Below are positions 34,714-45,933 of a DNA stretch of 64,000 nucleotides, piece after piece. Numbering within the stretch: the first letter of the stretch is position 1; every line of letters starts with the position of its first letter. The stretch comes from Acidobacteriota bacterium (GTDB taxonomy: Bacteria > Acidobacteriota > Terriglobia > Bryobacterales > UBA6623), in assembly GCA_016125275.1 (NCBI GenBank), contig WGMB01000002.1, positions 441,231 through 505,230 of the forward strand, given 5' to 3'. A program made the position numbers and the translations under genes. Below the pieces are notes generated by a model, which saw only the letters and a program-made list of their open reading frames with translations, was not told where the DNA came from and searched no databases.

Positions 34714-37049
34714 CGCTGGGCTAACGCCTCCGTCGGGCTGTCGGATCGCTCGCCGCGGCGCATCTGGAAAGGGGCGCTGCGGACGATTTCGTGGATCAAG
34801 GTCTGGAAATGATAGTCGTTGGCGGCCAATCGCTCGGTGATCTCGCTGATCGTGCGCCGGTCGTACGGCTCCAGGCCGCGTCCCAAGGCGTAGATCAGCA
34901 TCTTCTCGGTCATCGTCCGGGCGAAATCGTACGTATCGTCGAGTAGTATATGACGGAGCTCGGCCGGCGTGTCGAACGATTTACCGTTCGGCAGCACGCC
35001 GCTGGCGTCCACCGGCAGCTCGTTCTCCTCGGTCCGCCAGCGGCCGATGGCGTCGAAGTTCTCCAGGCCGAAGCCCAGCGCGTCCATCCGGTCGTGGCAG
35101 GTAGCGCAGGCCGGGTTGGCGCGGTGGATCTCGAGCTGTTGCCGCACCGTCGCCTTCTGGTCGCCGCCCGAAGCCTCCAGCGGCGGAATGTCAGCCGGCG
35201 GGTCCGGCGGCGGCGCGCCCAGAATGTTTTCCAGCACGTACTTGCCGCGAATCACCGCCGAGGTCCTGGTGGGATAGCTCGTCACCGTCAGCACGCTCGC
35301 CTGCGAGAGCACGCCGCCCCGCTGCGGATGGTCCGCCAGAGACACCTTGCGCAGTTCCGGCCCCTTCACGCCTTCGATCCCGTAGTGCTTCGCCAGCTCA
35401 TCGTTCAAGAAGGTGAAATCGGCGTCCAAGAAGGTCTGCAACGGCAGATCCTTCTGCAGGACCTCCGCGAAGAACAGCGTCGTCTCCTCTTTCATCGACT
35501 CCCGCAGCTCCGGACCCCAGCTCGGGTACAGATCCGGGTCCGGCCGCACCGTGTCCAGGTTGCGCGTCTCCAGCCACTGCCCGGCAAAGTTCCGCGCCAG
35601 CTCGCCGGAGCGGCCGTCAGCCAGCATCCGCTGCACTTGCGCGTCCAGCACGGCCGGCTCGGAGAGCTTGCCCTGCTCGGCCAGCCCCAGCAGCTCCTCG
35701 TCGGGCATCGACGACCACAGGAAGTAGCTCAGCCGCGAGGCCAGCTCGAAGTCCGAGATCCGGTGCGTCGCCGTCGGATCGTTCGGGTCCGGGTCGCGTT
35801 CGATCCGGAACAGGAAGTGCGGCGACACCAGCATCGCCTGGATCGCCAACTGCACGCCCTGCTCGTCGGACAGCCCCTCGGCCTTGGCCATCTCCACGAA
35901 CCGCGCCAGCGCCTGCACCTCTTCCGCCGTCGCCGGCCGCCGGTAGGCCCGCCGCGCCAGCTTCGACAGGATCTGCTGCACACAGGCCGCCCCGCTCGCC
36001 GGATCGCACGTCAGAAGGCGCTTGCGGCTCGGCGGCTCCACGTCGCTCTTATAGGGGCCCACGAACGTGATCGACTCGAGGAACTTGTTCTTGTCCCGAT
36101 CCATCACGTCCTTCGGGCCCAGGCCGTCGACGAAGTCATCGTCGATGAACCCGGCGCGAAACGTGGAATCCCCGGCCGCCAGATGCAGCCGCATCTCCGC
36201 CTCGGAGTAAGGGTCGAAGTACACCAGGTCCGACGGCCCTGTCTCCACCAGCATCTCGTGGATCAGCTCGCCGTCCCGCCACAGTCCCAGCCGCGCCGGC
36301 GGCGACCCCTTCGGCCGCTCCCCCGGCATCCCGATGCGGATCTCATACTCGGCGTCCCACTCCACCCGGTGCCGCGCCTCGATCAGCGCCGGCGCCAGCC
36401 GCCGAATCGGCGCCGACTTGCCGGAGATCACCGCATCGGCGTTGTCCTTGGCCTGGTACTTGTTCTCCACCGGCTTGGCCGGCAGCGGGTCGGCGCCGAT
36501 CGCCTGCCGCGAGATCATCTCCGCCGCCGCAATATAGTCGTCCATCAAGATCGGCGAAATCGTCAGCACGTCGCCGATGTTGTCGAACCCATAGCCGGAA
36601 TCGTCGCTGGGGAACTCTCCCTGCGCGTTGAAGCGCACGCCCAGCAAGTCCCGAATCGTATTGGAATATTCGTTGCGGTTCAGCCGGCGGGCGGTCACCC
36701 GGCCCGGGTCCAGCTTTGTCGCCTTGTCCAGCCGGCTCAGAGCGCCCTGCGCCGCATCCAGAAAGGCCGTCTTCACGCCCTCGTCGAGCGCCGGAAAACC
36801 CCTCGGCGGCATCTCGCCCGAGCGCACCCGCTGCACGATCTTTTCCCACTGCACCCGGTGCGAAGCGAACGCCTCCAGCTCCTCCAGCCCGTCGGTCACC
36901 AGCTTGCCCGACGCCGCCGAAGGGCTATGGCAGGCCGAACAAGCCTGCAGCGCCGGCGCCACCGCTTGGCGAAACGCCGTCGGATCGGCCGTCTGAGCCC
37001 CGGAGGAGAGGGCTACGGAAAGTCCGAGAACGAACAGTGGGCGATACAT
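34710..37049 (-). CDS. DUF1592-family c-type cytochrome protein
   Basis: A 779-residue secreted protein with two CxxCH heme-attachment motifs: CSAC(H) at about residues 37-41 after the signal (LFVLGLSVALSSGAQT), and CATCH about 120 residues before the C-terminus. In between run the DUF1587 (RLNRNEYSNTIRDLLG), DUF1592/1595 (FELASRLSYFLWSSMPDEEL) and DUF1588/1585 (PTRTSAVIRGKYVLENIL, FDAIGRWRTEE) blocks in the usual order. Hemes imply electron transfer at the periplasmic face, perhaps linked to polymer oxidation. It heads a four-gene operon with DUF1552, the nucleoside-hydrolase-like and TIM-barrel genes. Confidence 0.94.
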   Translation of the reverse strand: MYRPLFVLGLSVALSSGAQTADPTAFRQAVAPALQACSACHSPSAASGKLVTDGLEELEAFASHRVQWEKIVQRVRSGEMPPRGFPALDEGVKTAFLDAAQGALSRLDKATKLDPGRVTARRLNRNEYSNTIRDLLGVRFNAQGEFPSDDSGYGFDNIGDVLTISPILMDDYIAAAEMISRQAIGADPLPAKPVENKYQAKDNADAVISGKSAPIRRLAPALIEARHRVEWDAEYEIRIGMPGERPKGSPPARLGLWRDGELIHEMLVETGPSDLVYFDPYSEAEMRLHLAAGDSTFRAGFIDDDFVDGLGPKDVMDRDKNKFLESITFVGPYKSDVEPPSRKRLLTCDPASGAACVQQILSKLARRAYRRPATAEEVQALARFVEMAKAEGLSDEQGVQLAIQAMLVSPHFLFRIERDPDPNDPTATHRISDFELASRLSYFLWSSMPDEELLGLAEQGKLSEPAVLDAQVQRMLADGRSGELARNFAGQWLETRNLDTVRPDPDLYPSWGPELRESMKEETTLFFAEVLQKDLPLQTFLDADFTFLNDELAKHYGIEGVKGPELRKVSLADHPQRGGVLSQASVLTVTSYPTRTSAVIRGKYVLENILGAPPPDPPADIPPLEASGGDQKATVRQQLEIHRANPACATCHDRMDALGFGLENFDAIGRWRTEENELPVDASGVLPNGKSFDTPAELRHILLDDTYDFARTMTEKMLIYALGRGLEPYDRRTISEITERLAANDYHFQTLIHEIVRSAPFQMRRGERSDSPTEALAQR

Positions 37050-37397
37050 GGGCCTCGATGAAGGGCGCGGCCGGCGAGGGCGTGGTTACGGACCCGTTCG
37101 GACGCGACCCCACGCGTCTCCTCGCAGAAAAACTTCCGGCGCGCGCCGGTCGGCCTTATAATAGCGTCATCAGGTTCTGACCGGTGCTACTCTTTAGCCC
37201 ATCCGCGCCGCTGCGAAAACCTCGAATCACGAGTCGGGGATCAGTCGGCGCGCGCCGTCGAACCTGACCCTCGGCTCTTCCGGCTTGCCGGTCGCTCCCT
37301 TCTCGTTCGATCTCCTGCCGCCGCCCTTCGGCGCATCGCGTCGTCGTAGGGTCCGTCAGTTTTCAATTTGTTGTAGACCCAACGGAGTCAATGCACT
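37050..37397 (+). promoter_or_regulatory. argD-type upstream region with TATAAT and two palindromes
   Basis: A 348-base divergent region between DUF1592 and the aminotransferase gene. TATAAT occurs at 37157-37162 with a perfect 14-base palindrome CCGGCGCGCGCCGG just upstream (37136-37149). A 12-base form of the same palindrome, CGGCGCGCGCCG, recurs at 37246-37257. A clear -35 is not visible. An untranslated leader of about 225 bases would result. No gene is evident in this stretch. Confidence 0.4.
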
Positions 37398-38651
37398 ATG
37401 TCCGCTACAGCCCTGAAGCTACCGACTGAAGAAGTCCAGATCATCGACGTCGAAAAGCAGTTCGTGATGCAGAACTACGGCCGCTACCACCTCACCGTGG
37501 AGCGAGGCAAGGGCTGCTATCTCTACGACGCCGAGCGTCAACGCTACCTGGACTTCATCACCGGCATCGGCGTCAACGCCCTGGGCCACGGACACCCCCG
37601 CCTGCTCAAGGCCCTGCGCGACCAGATCGGGCAGTTGATGCACTGCTCCAATCTCTATTACCACCGCTACCAAGGCCCCTTGGCCGAGCGGCTGGCGGAG
37701 ATGAGCGGCCTGCAGCGCTCCTTCTTCTGCAACAGCGGCGCCGAGGCCGTCGAAGGCGCCCTCAAGATCGCCAAGGGCTACGGTCATTCCAAGAGCCCGG
37801 ACAAGTTCGAGATCGTCGCCCTCAACGGCTCCTTCGGCGGACGCACCCTCGCGGCCACGGCCGTCACCGGCCAGGCCAAGTACCGCCAGCCCTTCGAGCC
37901 CTTGATCCCCGGCGTGCGCTTCGTCGACGTCAATGACGTCGCGGCCCTCGAGGCCGCCGTCAACGACAACACCTGCGGCATCCTCTTCGAGCCCCTGCTC
38001 GGCGAGGGCGGCATCGTCGAAGTCAGCCGCGCCTTCGCGCAAAAGGCCTCCGAGCTGGCCAAGCGCCACGACGCCCTGCTGATCTTCGACGAAATCCAGT
38101 GCGGTTTGGGCCGCACCGGCGCCTATTTCGCCTTCCAGCACTGGAACCGGCCGACGCCCGAGGACCCCGAGCCGGCCGACATCCACCCCGACGTCGTCAC
38201 GGCCGCCAAGCCGCTCGGCGGCGGCCTGCCCATGGGCGTCATCCTTATGAATGAGAAGGCCGGCGCCATCCTGTCTGCGGGCATGCACGGCTCCACCTTC
38301 GGCGGCGGTCCGCTGGTCTGCCGGGCGGCGCTCGAGTTCCTCGACGTGATGACCGAGCTGCTGCCGATGATCAAGGAGCACGGCGTCTATTTCCGCCGCC
38401 GCTTGGAGGAATTGGCGCTCAAGTTCGACTTCGTCGTCGGCCCCCGCGGCCGCGGCCTGATGGTCGGCCTCGAGCTCTCCGTGCCCGGCAAGTGGGTCGT
38501 CCCCGCCGCTCAGGAGCGCGGACTGCTGCTCAACTGCACCGCCGGCAACATCCTGCGCTTCCTGCCGCCCTACATCATCGAGCGGCGCCACATCGATCAG
38601 GCCATCGACGCCCTCAACCAGGTCTTCGAGCAAGGCCCGCCGGCCGAATAA
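37398..38651 (+). CDS. Class III aminotransferase (acetylornithine/GABA type)
   Basis: A 417-residue PLP-dependent class III aminotransferase. The cofactor lysine is K271 in DVVTAAKPLGGGLPMG; the phosphate-binding region (FFCNSGAEAVEGALKIAKGY) and the LLIFDEIQCGLGRTG strand with its Asp are intact. Length and motifs fit acetylornithine aminotransferase or related ornithine/4-aminobutyrate enzymes; the window does not show arg neighbours, so the substrate is not fixed. The ATG at 37398 follows ACGGAG. A strong stem-loop terminator closes the gene. Confidence 0.92.
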   Translation: MSATALKLPTEEVQIIDVEKQFVMQNYGRYHLTVERGKGCYLYDAERQRYLDFITGIGVNALGHGHPRLLKALRDQIGQLMHCSNLYYHRYQGPLAERLAEMSGLQRSFFCNSGAEAVEGALKIAKGYGHSKSPDKFEIVALNGSFGGRTLAATAVTGQAKYRQPFEPLIPGVRFVDVNDVAALEAAVNDNTCGILFEPLLGEGGIVEVSRAFAQKASELAKRHDALLIFDEIQCGLGRTGAYFAFQHWNRPTPEDPEPADIHPDVVTAAKPLGGGLPMGVILMNEKAGAILSAGMHGSTFGGGPLVCRAALEFLDVMTELLPMIKEHGVYFRRRLEELALKFDFVVGPRGRGLMVGLELSVPGKWVVPAAQERGLLLNCTAGNILRFLPPYIIERRHIDQAIDALNQVFEQGPPAE

Positions 38652-38658
38652 CTCCCCG

Positions 38659-38697
38659 GAAAGGCCCCGCTTTCAACAACTGAAATCGGGGCCTTTC
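38659..38697 (+). terminator. Intrinsic terminator after aminotransferase gene
   Basis: GAAAGGCCCCG (38659-38669) pairs perfectly over 11 bases with CGGGGCCTTTC (38687-38697) around a 17-base loop. The following bases are pyrimidine-rich (TTCCCTC) rather than a pure T run. It begins 8 bases after the stop codon. Confidence 0.75.
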
Positions 38698-38773
38698 TTC
38701 CCTCTCGAACTTCGACATTCGTCGGAGTCTCCGGCGCAAGTCGTTGATCTCAACCGCCTTGGTCGGACGGCTC

Positions 38774-38825
38774 TGGGGAGGGCCTGTGGCGCTTGCGCGA
38801 CCCATCCCCAATATATGGATTTTTT
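38774..38825 (+). promoter_or_regulatory. Hairpin plus T-run in nrdJ leader
   Basis: TGGGGAGGG (38774-38782) can pair with CCCATCCCCA (38801-38810), with one bulged A. A run of six T at 38820-38825 follows after a 9-base spacer. It lies between the aminotransferase terminator and nrdJ (ATG 38968). It may be a second terminator or an attenuator. The remaining leader (38826-38967) holds no gene. Confidence 0.4.
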
Positions 38826-38967
38826 CCTTGACTGCCCCCCAAGATCGAGTGCACCATGTACAAGTCGCTCGAAGCAGTTCAAGGACAGCGATAAGCGCCC
38901 AGGAGCCTGCCGCGAGGCGAGGTTCAACCAAGAAACACAATTCATAGCAAGGCGGAGACGGAATCGT

Positions 38968-41745
<2,778 letters not shown>

Positions 41746-41827
41746 GAGTTTCCGGCGAGGGGCGCGGCAGGTTCAGCCGCGCCTCAGCCGACACGAAGTT
41801 CGCCTCGGCGAATTGTTCCCTCCTTCC

Positions 41828-41860
41828 GGGCGGTTTGAGAAATCAGACCGCCCCTTTTTT
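41828..41860 (+). terminator. Intrinsic terminator after nrdJ
   Basis: GGGCGGTTTGA (41828-41838) pairs with TCAGACCGCCC (41843-41853), all 11 bases including one G-U, across a GAAA tetraloop. It is followed directly by CTTTTTT (41854-41860). This is a textbook rho-independent terminator, 83 bases past the stop. Confidence 0.93.
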
Positions 41861-41886
41861 CTGGGGTCGCCGACGGAAGGCCGCCG

Positions 41887-42444
41887 ATGAATGATCTTGT
41901 AGCCGTTCTGGATGCTTGCGTTCTGGTCCCGGCCTGCCTACGCGACACCCTCTTGCGGTTCGCCGAGAGCCCGTCCTTTTACCGCCCGGTCTGGAGCGAA
42001 GAGATCATGGCCGAGACGGCGAGGACCCTCCACCAGAAGATCGGGCTCGACGATCGCAGAGTGCAGCGACTGATCACCCGACTGCGCGAAGCCTTTCCCG
42101 AGGCGTGGATCGATGGCTTCGAGCCGCTAACCGAACGCATGACCAACGACCCCAAAGACCGGCACGTGGTTGCGGCAGCGGTCCAAGCGGGAGCCCATAC
42201 GATCGTGACTTTCAATCGGAAGCACTTTGGTCCCGATACCGTGAGCCCGTTCGGAATCGCGGTCCAGTCTCCGGACGAGTTCTTGGCGCAGCAGCACCGC
42301 CTGCATCCGACCCTGGCTCTGGTGAAGATCGTGGAGCAGGCGGCAGGGATCGGACGGGAGCCGGAAGCTATTCTGGCAACGCTCGGTACGTCGGCTCCGC
42401 GGTTCGTCGCACTGATCCGACAAACCCACGCCGACGCCCTTTGA
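41887..42444 (+). CDS. PIN-domain toxin (VapC-like)
   Basis: A 185-residue PIN-domain protein, the RNase type used by VapC toxins. The first acidic residue is D9 in AVLDACVLVP; later come WSEEIMAE and NDPKDRHVVAAAVQAGAHTI, with the conserved Asp followed by TFNRKHFG. PIN proteins cleave tRNA or rRNA when released from antitoxin. The adjacent downstream gene (47 bases away, same strand) encodes a DNA-binding antitoxin candidate, the reverse of the usual antitoxin-first order. It starts 26 bases after the nrdJ terminator. Confidence 0.88.
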   Translation: MNDLVAVLDACVLVPACLRDTLLRFAESPSFYRPVWSEEIMAETARTLHQKIGLDDRRVQRLITRLREAFPEAWIDGFEPLTERMTNDPKDRHVVAAAVQAGAHTIVTFNRKHFGPDTVSPFGIAVQSPDEFLAQQHRLHPTLALVKIVEQAAGIGREPEAILATLGTSAPRFVALIRQTHADAL

Positions 42445-42461
42445 CACCAAGGCACCCGATC

Positions 42462-42480
42462 CCGCATCCTATAGGTGCGG
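42462..42480 (+). promoter_or_regulatory. Inverted repeat upstream of antitoxin gene
   Basis: CCGCATCCTATAGGTGCGG is an imperfect 19-base inverted repeat around the 8-base palindrome CCTATAGG. It lies in the 47-base gap between the toxin stop and the antitoxin ATG. A TTGACA hexamer overlaps the toxin's end (42441-42446). Such repeats are typical operators for toxin-antitoxin autoregulation. Confidence 0.4.
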
Positions 42481-42491
42481 TTATAGCGTTT

Positions 42492-42947
42492 ATGGAAATC
42501 TCGTCGAGCCTCGACCCGCTTCGGATTCCCGATGCCGAGAATGAGCAAATCCGGGTGCTCCGCCAGACGATGCTAGCGGGCCAAGCAGCGTTGATCGGTT
42601 CCAACAACGAGCGCCGTGAGATCCCCGCGGATGTATACCAGCTCTTCGTGAGGGTGCTCGAGCACCTCGAACGCAAGCAGGCGGTGTCGATCGTGCCCTA
42701 TCGCGACGAGCTCACCACGCAAACCGCCGCCGACCTGCTCAGCATGTCGCGCCAACACTTCGTGCGCCTGCTCGATGCGGAGGAGTTGCCGCATCACAAG
42801 GTGGGAGCCCACCGCCGGGTCTATCTCAAGGACCTCCTTGCCTACAAGGAGGCCCGCGACCGGAAGAGGCGCGCCGCCATCAACGCGATGGCCCGCGAAG
42901 CGCTCGAAGCCGGCGTCTACGACAAGACCATTGAGCCCGACGAGTGA
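42492..42947 (+). CDS. HTH/excisionase-type antitoxin
   Basis: A 151-residue protein with an excisionase-type helix-turn-helix in the second half (TTQTAADLLSMSRQHFVRLL, then a wing HHKVGAHRRVYLKDLLAYKE). The N-terminal helices (LRQTMLAGQAALIGSNNERR) are likely the dimer or toxin-binding part. It follows the PIN toxin gene and so is the antitoxin and probable repressor of the pair. The ATG at 42492 is chosen because upstream codons belong to the toxin region frame shadow. Confidence 0.82.
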   Translation: MEISSSLDPLRIPDAENEQIRVLRQTMLAGQAALIGSNNERREIPADVYQLFVRVLEHLERKQAVSIVPYRDELTTQTAADLLSMSRQHFVRLLDAEELPHHKVGAHRRVYLKDLLAYKEARDRKRRAAINAMAREALEAGVYDKTIEPDE

Positions 42948-43019
42948 ACGTTCACGCCGAGAAGCCTCCCAAAGCCGTGCTGACCCAGGCCGACGAGGTG
43001 CCGGCAACGCCCAACCGGC

Positions 43020-43415
43020 TTAGCTCAGTCGCCGAAGCTTCAAGTTCCCCACCGAAAGCTCAAATCGAGTCGGCCGGTGGACCCCCACCACGTTCTGAGC
43101 CACATTCGGCCAGGCCTTTAGCAACTTCCACGCCTGATCCTCGAACCGGGTCTTCATCCATCCCGGCGCCAAGCAGACGAACGTCAGCTCGCTCTCCAGC
43201 AGCGCGGCTCGCTCGACCGCGTTTCGTAGGATGCGCCCGTCGCCACAAACGACGGCGGGCTTGGGCGACCACCGTCCAAGGCCTTGCAGCCACTCGATGT
43301 CCGGCGTACCCGCCTCAAAATAGTCCAGCAAGTGCCGAACCTCATTCCGCTGGTCGAAGATGTCTAGGATTTGGGCGAGCTTCGGGCTGACATTCTCGTC
43401 GACAAAGAAGGTCAC
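43020..43415 (-). CDS. PIN-like toxin (VapC45/DUF5615 type)
   Basis: A 131-residue PIN-like protein beginning MTFFVDENVSPKLAQILD, the start of the VapC45-type toxin family with its acidic pair D6 and E7. Near the middle PAVVCGDGRILRNAVER carries the second acidic site. The toxin lies just downstream of and overlaps (4 bases) the DUF433-type gene, so they form the antitoxin-first pair expected for VapBC45. This second module faces the first (41887-42947) convergently. Confidence 0.82.
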   Translation of the reverse strand: MTFFVDENVSPKLAQILDIFDQRNEVRHLLDYFEAGTPDIEWLQGLGRWSPKPAVVCGDGRILRNAVERAALLESELTFVCLAPGWMKTRFEDQAWKLLKAWPNVAQNVVGVHRPTRFELSVGNLKLRRLS

Positions 43416-44146
43416 GCTGCTTTTCCGAACGCGCGTTCGAATTCTACAGCATTTGCAACGTCCTGCTCGCTCATGCCAAACAGGTCAGCCACCAGGGCGC
43501 CGTCCCGTCCATTGGCCCCATACTGACTGGCGATCACGGCCGTCGCCGTGCCCGTTCCTTGGACGGTGGGCTTCCCCATCGCGACCCTCGGATCAATCAG
43601 CACCCCTTCGGCGATGCGCCAACGGGCCGCCAGCCGATGGACGGGTCCGTAGTCGATTTTTTCCAAGCCGGCTTTCAAATCCCGAAAGAAGAGCTGCCCG
43701 GAAGTAACTTCGCAGAGAACCTCATGGCTGACCGCGCTCGCGGCGGCCCGAATGATTCTCTTGCCGTGAAGATAGAGCTCGCCGTGCGCAAACGGATGCT
43801 CGGTTCCCAGCTCGCGGCCCAGCGACTCATACGCTGCGCGAACGACGCTCATCGAAACGCCGGCCTTGCGAAAGCGTCCTGCGACGAACAGGTCGATCAG
43901 ATCCAGAAAGCTGATCGCAAAGTCCTTGCCGCACGGCTCATAGTCACTGTGCAGCAGCGGCGCGCTCGCCTTGCGTCCGCTCCGACCGCGAAGCCAAGAG
44001 CGCGCCGTGGAATCCGAGACGCCCGCGTACCGGCGCGCTTCCGCCACGATGTACACACCGTGGTCCAAGATCCGGCCGGACCGCGCCCGATCCTCCACCG
44101 GAGTCGCATCGACCGCACCCAAGGACTGGTTCAACGCGCCTGCCAT
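43412..44146 (-). CDS. DUF433-type antitoxin (VapB45-like)
   Basis: A 244-residue protein. The N-terminal half has a MerR-like turn (VAEARRYAGVSDSTARSWLR), and the C-terminal half holds the DUF433 core (WRIAEGVLIDPRVAMGKPTV, GTGTATAVIASQYG, and DLFGMSEQDVANAVEFER). This is the usual partner of VapC45-like toxins. It precedes and overlaps its toxin by 4 bases, so the two are translated as a unit. The DNA-binding part suggests autoregulation. Confidence 0.85.
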   Translation of the reverse strand: MAGALNQSLGAVDATPVEDRARSGRILDHGVYIVAEARRYAGVSDSTARSWLRGRSGRKASAPLLHSDYEPCGKDFAISFLDLIDLFVAGRFRKAGVSMSVVRAAYESLGRELGTEHPFAHGELYLHGKRIIRAAASAVSHEVLCEVTSGQLFFRDLKAGLEKIDYGPVHRLAARWRIAEGVLIDPRVAMGKPTVQGTGTATAVIASQYGANGRDGALVADLFGMSEQDVANAVEFERAFGKAA

Positions 44147-44207
44147 CCGTGACTCTCACTCTACAACTGATTCCCGGCGACGGCTCCCCACAATGGAGCC
44201 GCGAGGC

Positions 44208-45860
44208 TCACCGCAGCATCGAAACGCTGGCCACCGTCCGCTTCCCCGTCCGCCACTCGTTCTTCACCTTCCACTGGCCGTCAAACTCCAGCAGCCGCCG
44301 CCCCGTGTAGTCCGACACCAAGAACCCGCCGCCCGGCAGCGGCTGCAATCCCGAGCACCAGCCCATCCGCAAGTCCCCGTCCGCGCCGCCCACCGAGCGC
44401 ACGATCTTGCCGGCCTTGTCGACCTCCACGATCTGCCCCGGCGCCGCCATGCCGATCAGCGTATGGCCGTTCTCCAGCCGCCAAGCCTGGTACGGAAAGC
44501 GCTGCTCCCCGCCGGTGGCGCGAAACTCCCAGACAACCTTGCCGGCCTTGTCGACCTCGATCACCTTGTTCAGCCGTTCCACCGCAATCAGCGTCGTGCC
44601 GGCCGGCGTGCGCCGCGCGCTGCGCATCTGGCGGTCGCCCAGCTCCGGATTCTTGTACTCCCACACCGTCTTGCCGGCCTTGTCGATCTCAAAAACCTTG
44701 CCCAGAACCATGTCGCCGATCAGCGTGTGCCCGTCCGGCAGCCGTTGCGCCGCCACCGGATGCTCCAGCCCCTCGGCCGCTCCGTAGCTCCACACCTCCT
44801 CGCCGTCGGCGTCCGCCTCGACCACGCGCTTCCAGTTGCCCGTCGTGTAGAGCACGTGCCCGTTCGGCAGAATCTGCACGTCGTGACCGCGATTGTTCGG
44901 CAGCGTCCAGCGCTCCCGCGCCGAGGGCCAGTCCATCGCCACGATCTGCCCGCTCGGCCCATGGTCGGCTACCAGCAGCAGCGTCTGCTTCGGCGCCGGA
45001 GCCAGGTACTGGTCGAACCAGTCCACCATCGCCGCCCAAGCCCGCTCCTTGTCCGCCGGGTCCTTGAAGCCGTGCATCGCGTTCGGAAAGCTGATCAGCT
45101 TCGCCGGCACCCCCGCCTGCTTCAGCCGGTCCGTAATCCAGCCGGCGTGCTCAAAGGCCACATAGTTGTCCTTCTCGCCATGCAGCGTCAGCGTCGGCGC
45201 GTCGTCCGGAGAAACCCAATTCAGCGGGCTCGCCCGCCGCGTCAGCGCCATGGCGGTCTCCAAATCGCCGCCCAAAAACATCGGCAGCACCTCGGCCGCG
45301 TCCACGCTGCCGCCCGGCTCATAGCTCGCCACCAAATCCGTCGGCCCGTACTGGTTCACCACCGCCTGCACGCGGCTGGAAACCTGCTGGTTCGGCCCCG
45401 AACCCTCAAAGTCCTCCACGCCGCCCGTCACGCCCAGCATCAGCACCAAATGGCCGCCCGCCGAGCCGCCGGTCGCTCCGATGCGGTCCGGATCCAGATC
45501 GAACCGCGCCGCGTTCGCCCTTAGAAACCGCACCGCCGCCTTGGAATCCTCCACGGCCGCCGGAAACTGGTTCATCGGGCTCAGCCGATAGTCGATCGTC
45601 GCCGCCACATAGCCGTGCTGCGCCAAGTAGTACACGATCGGCCGAAAGCTCTGCCGCGAGCCGGCCCGAAAGCCGCCCCCATGGATGCAGACCACGGCCG
45701 GAAACGGCCCCTGGCCCGTCTTCGGCCGCGCAATGTCGAGCAGTTGCTTGCCTCCGACGGCGGAGTACTCCACCCCTTCCTCAAAAAGGATGTCGTCCGG
45801 AGGCGGCGCCTGGGCGAGCAGGGCCCCGGCGAAAACAAGCGAGAGAAGGCACGTGCGCAT
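44208..45860 (-). CDS. Secreted alpha/beta hydrolase fused to beta-propeller
   Basis: A 550-residue secreted fusion (signal MRTCLLSLVFAGALLAQ). Residues about 25-290 are an alpha/beta hydrolase: CIHGGGFRAGS for the oxyanion site, ATGGSAGGHLVLM nucleophile elbow, HGEKDNYV and NAMHGFKD for Asp and His. Residues about 295-550 are repeats of the PQQ-like/YVTN-like propeller type, with phrases such as VFEIDKAGKTVWEYK and VIEVDKAGKVVWEFR recurring. The fusion might read out a ligand while hydrolysing an ester; not demonstrated. The start at 45860 begins the signal peptide. Confidence 0.85.
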   Translation of the reverse strand: MRTCLLSLVFAGALLAQAPPPDDILFEEGVEYSAVGGKQLLDIARPKTGQGPFPAVVCIHGGGFRAGSRQSFRPIVYYLAQHGYVAATIDYRLSPMNQFPAAVEDSKAAVRFLRANAARFDLDPDRIGATGGSAGGHLVLMLGVTGGVEDFEGSGPNQQVSSRVQAVVNQYGPTDLVASYEPGGSVDAAEVLPMFLGGDLETAMALTRRASPLNWVSPDDAPTLTLHGEKDNYVAFEHAGWITDRLKQAGVPAKLISFPNAMHGFKDPADKERAWAAMVDWFDQYLAPAPKQTLLLVADHGPSGQIVAMDWPSARERWTLPNNRGHDVQILPNGHVLYTTGNWKRVVEADADGEEVWSYGAAEGLEHPVAAQRLPDGHTLIGDMVLGKVFEIDKAGKTVWEYKNPELGDRQMRSARRTPAGTTLIAVERLNKVIEVDKAGKVVWEFRATGGEQRFPYQAWRLENGHTLIGMAAPGQIVEVDKAGKIVRSVGGADGDLRMGWCSGLQPLPGGGFLVSDYTGRRLLEFDGQWKVKNEWRTGKRTVASVSMLR

Positions 45861-45933
45861 CGGGAGGATTCTAGCGCAATCCCGTGGAGCAGGCCTCCCG
45901 GCCTGCAACGGCGACCTCTGGTCGCCGCCCGCC

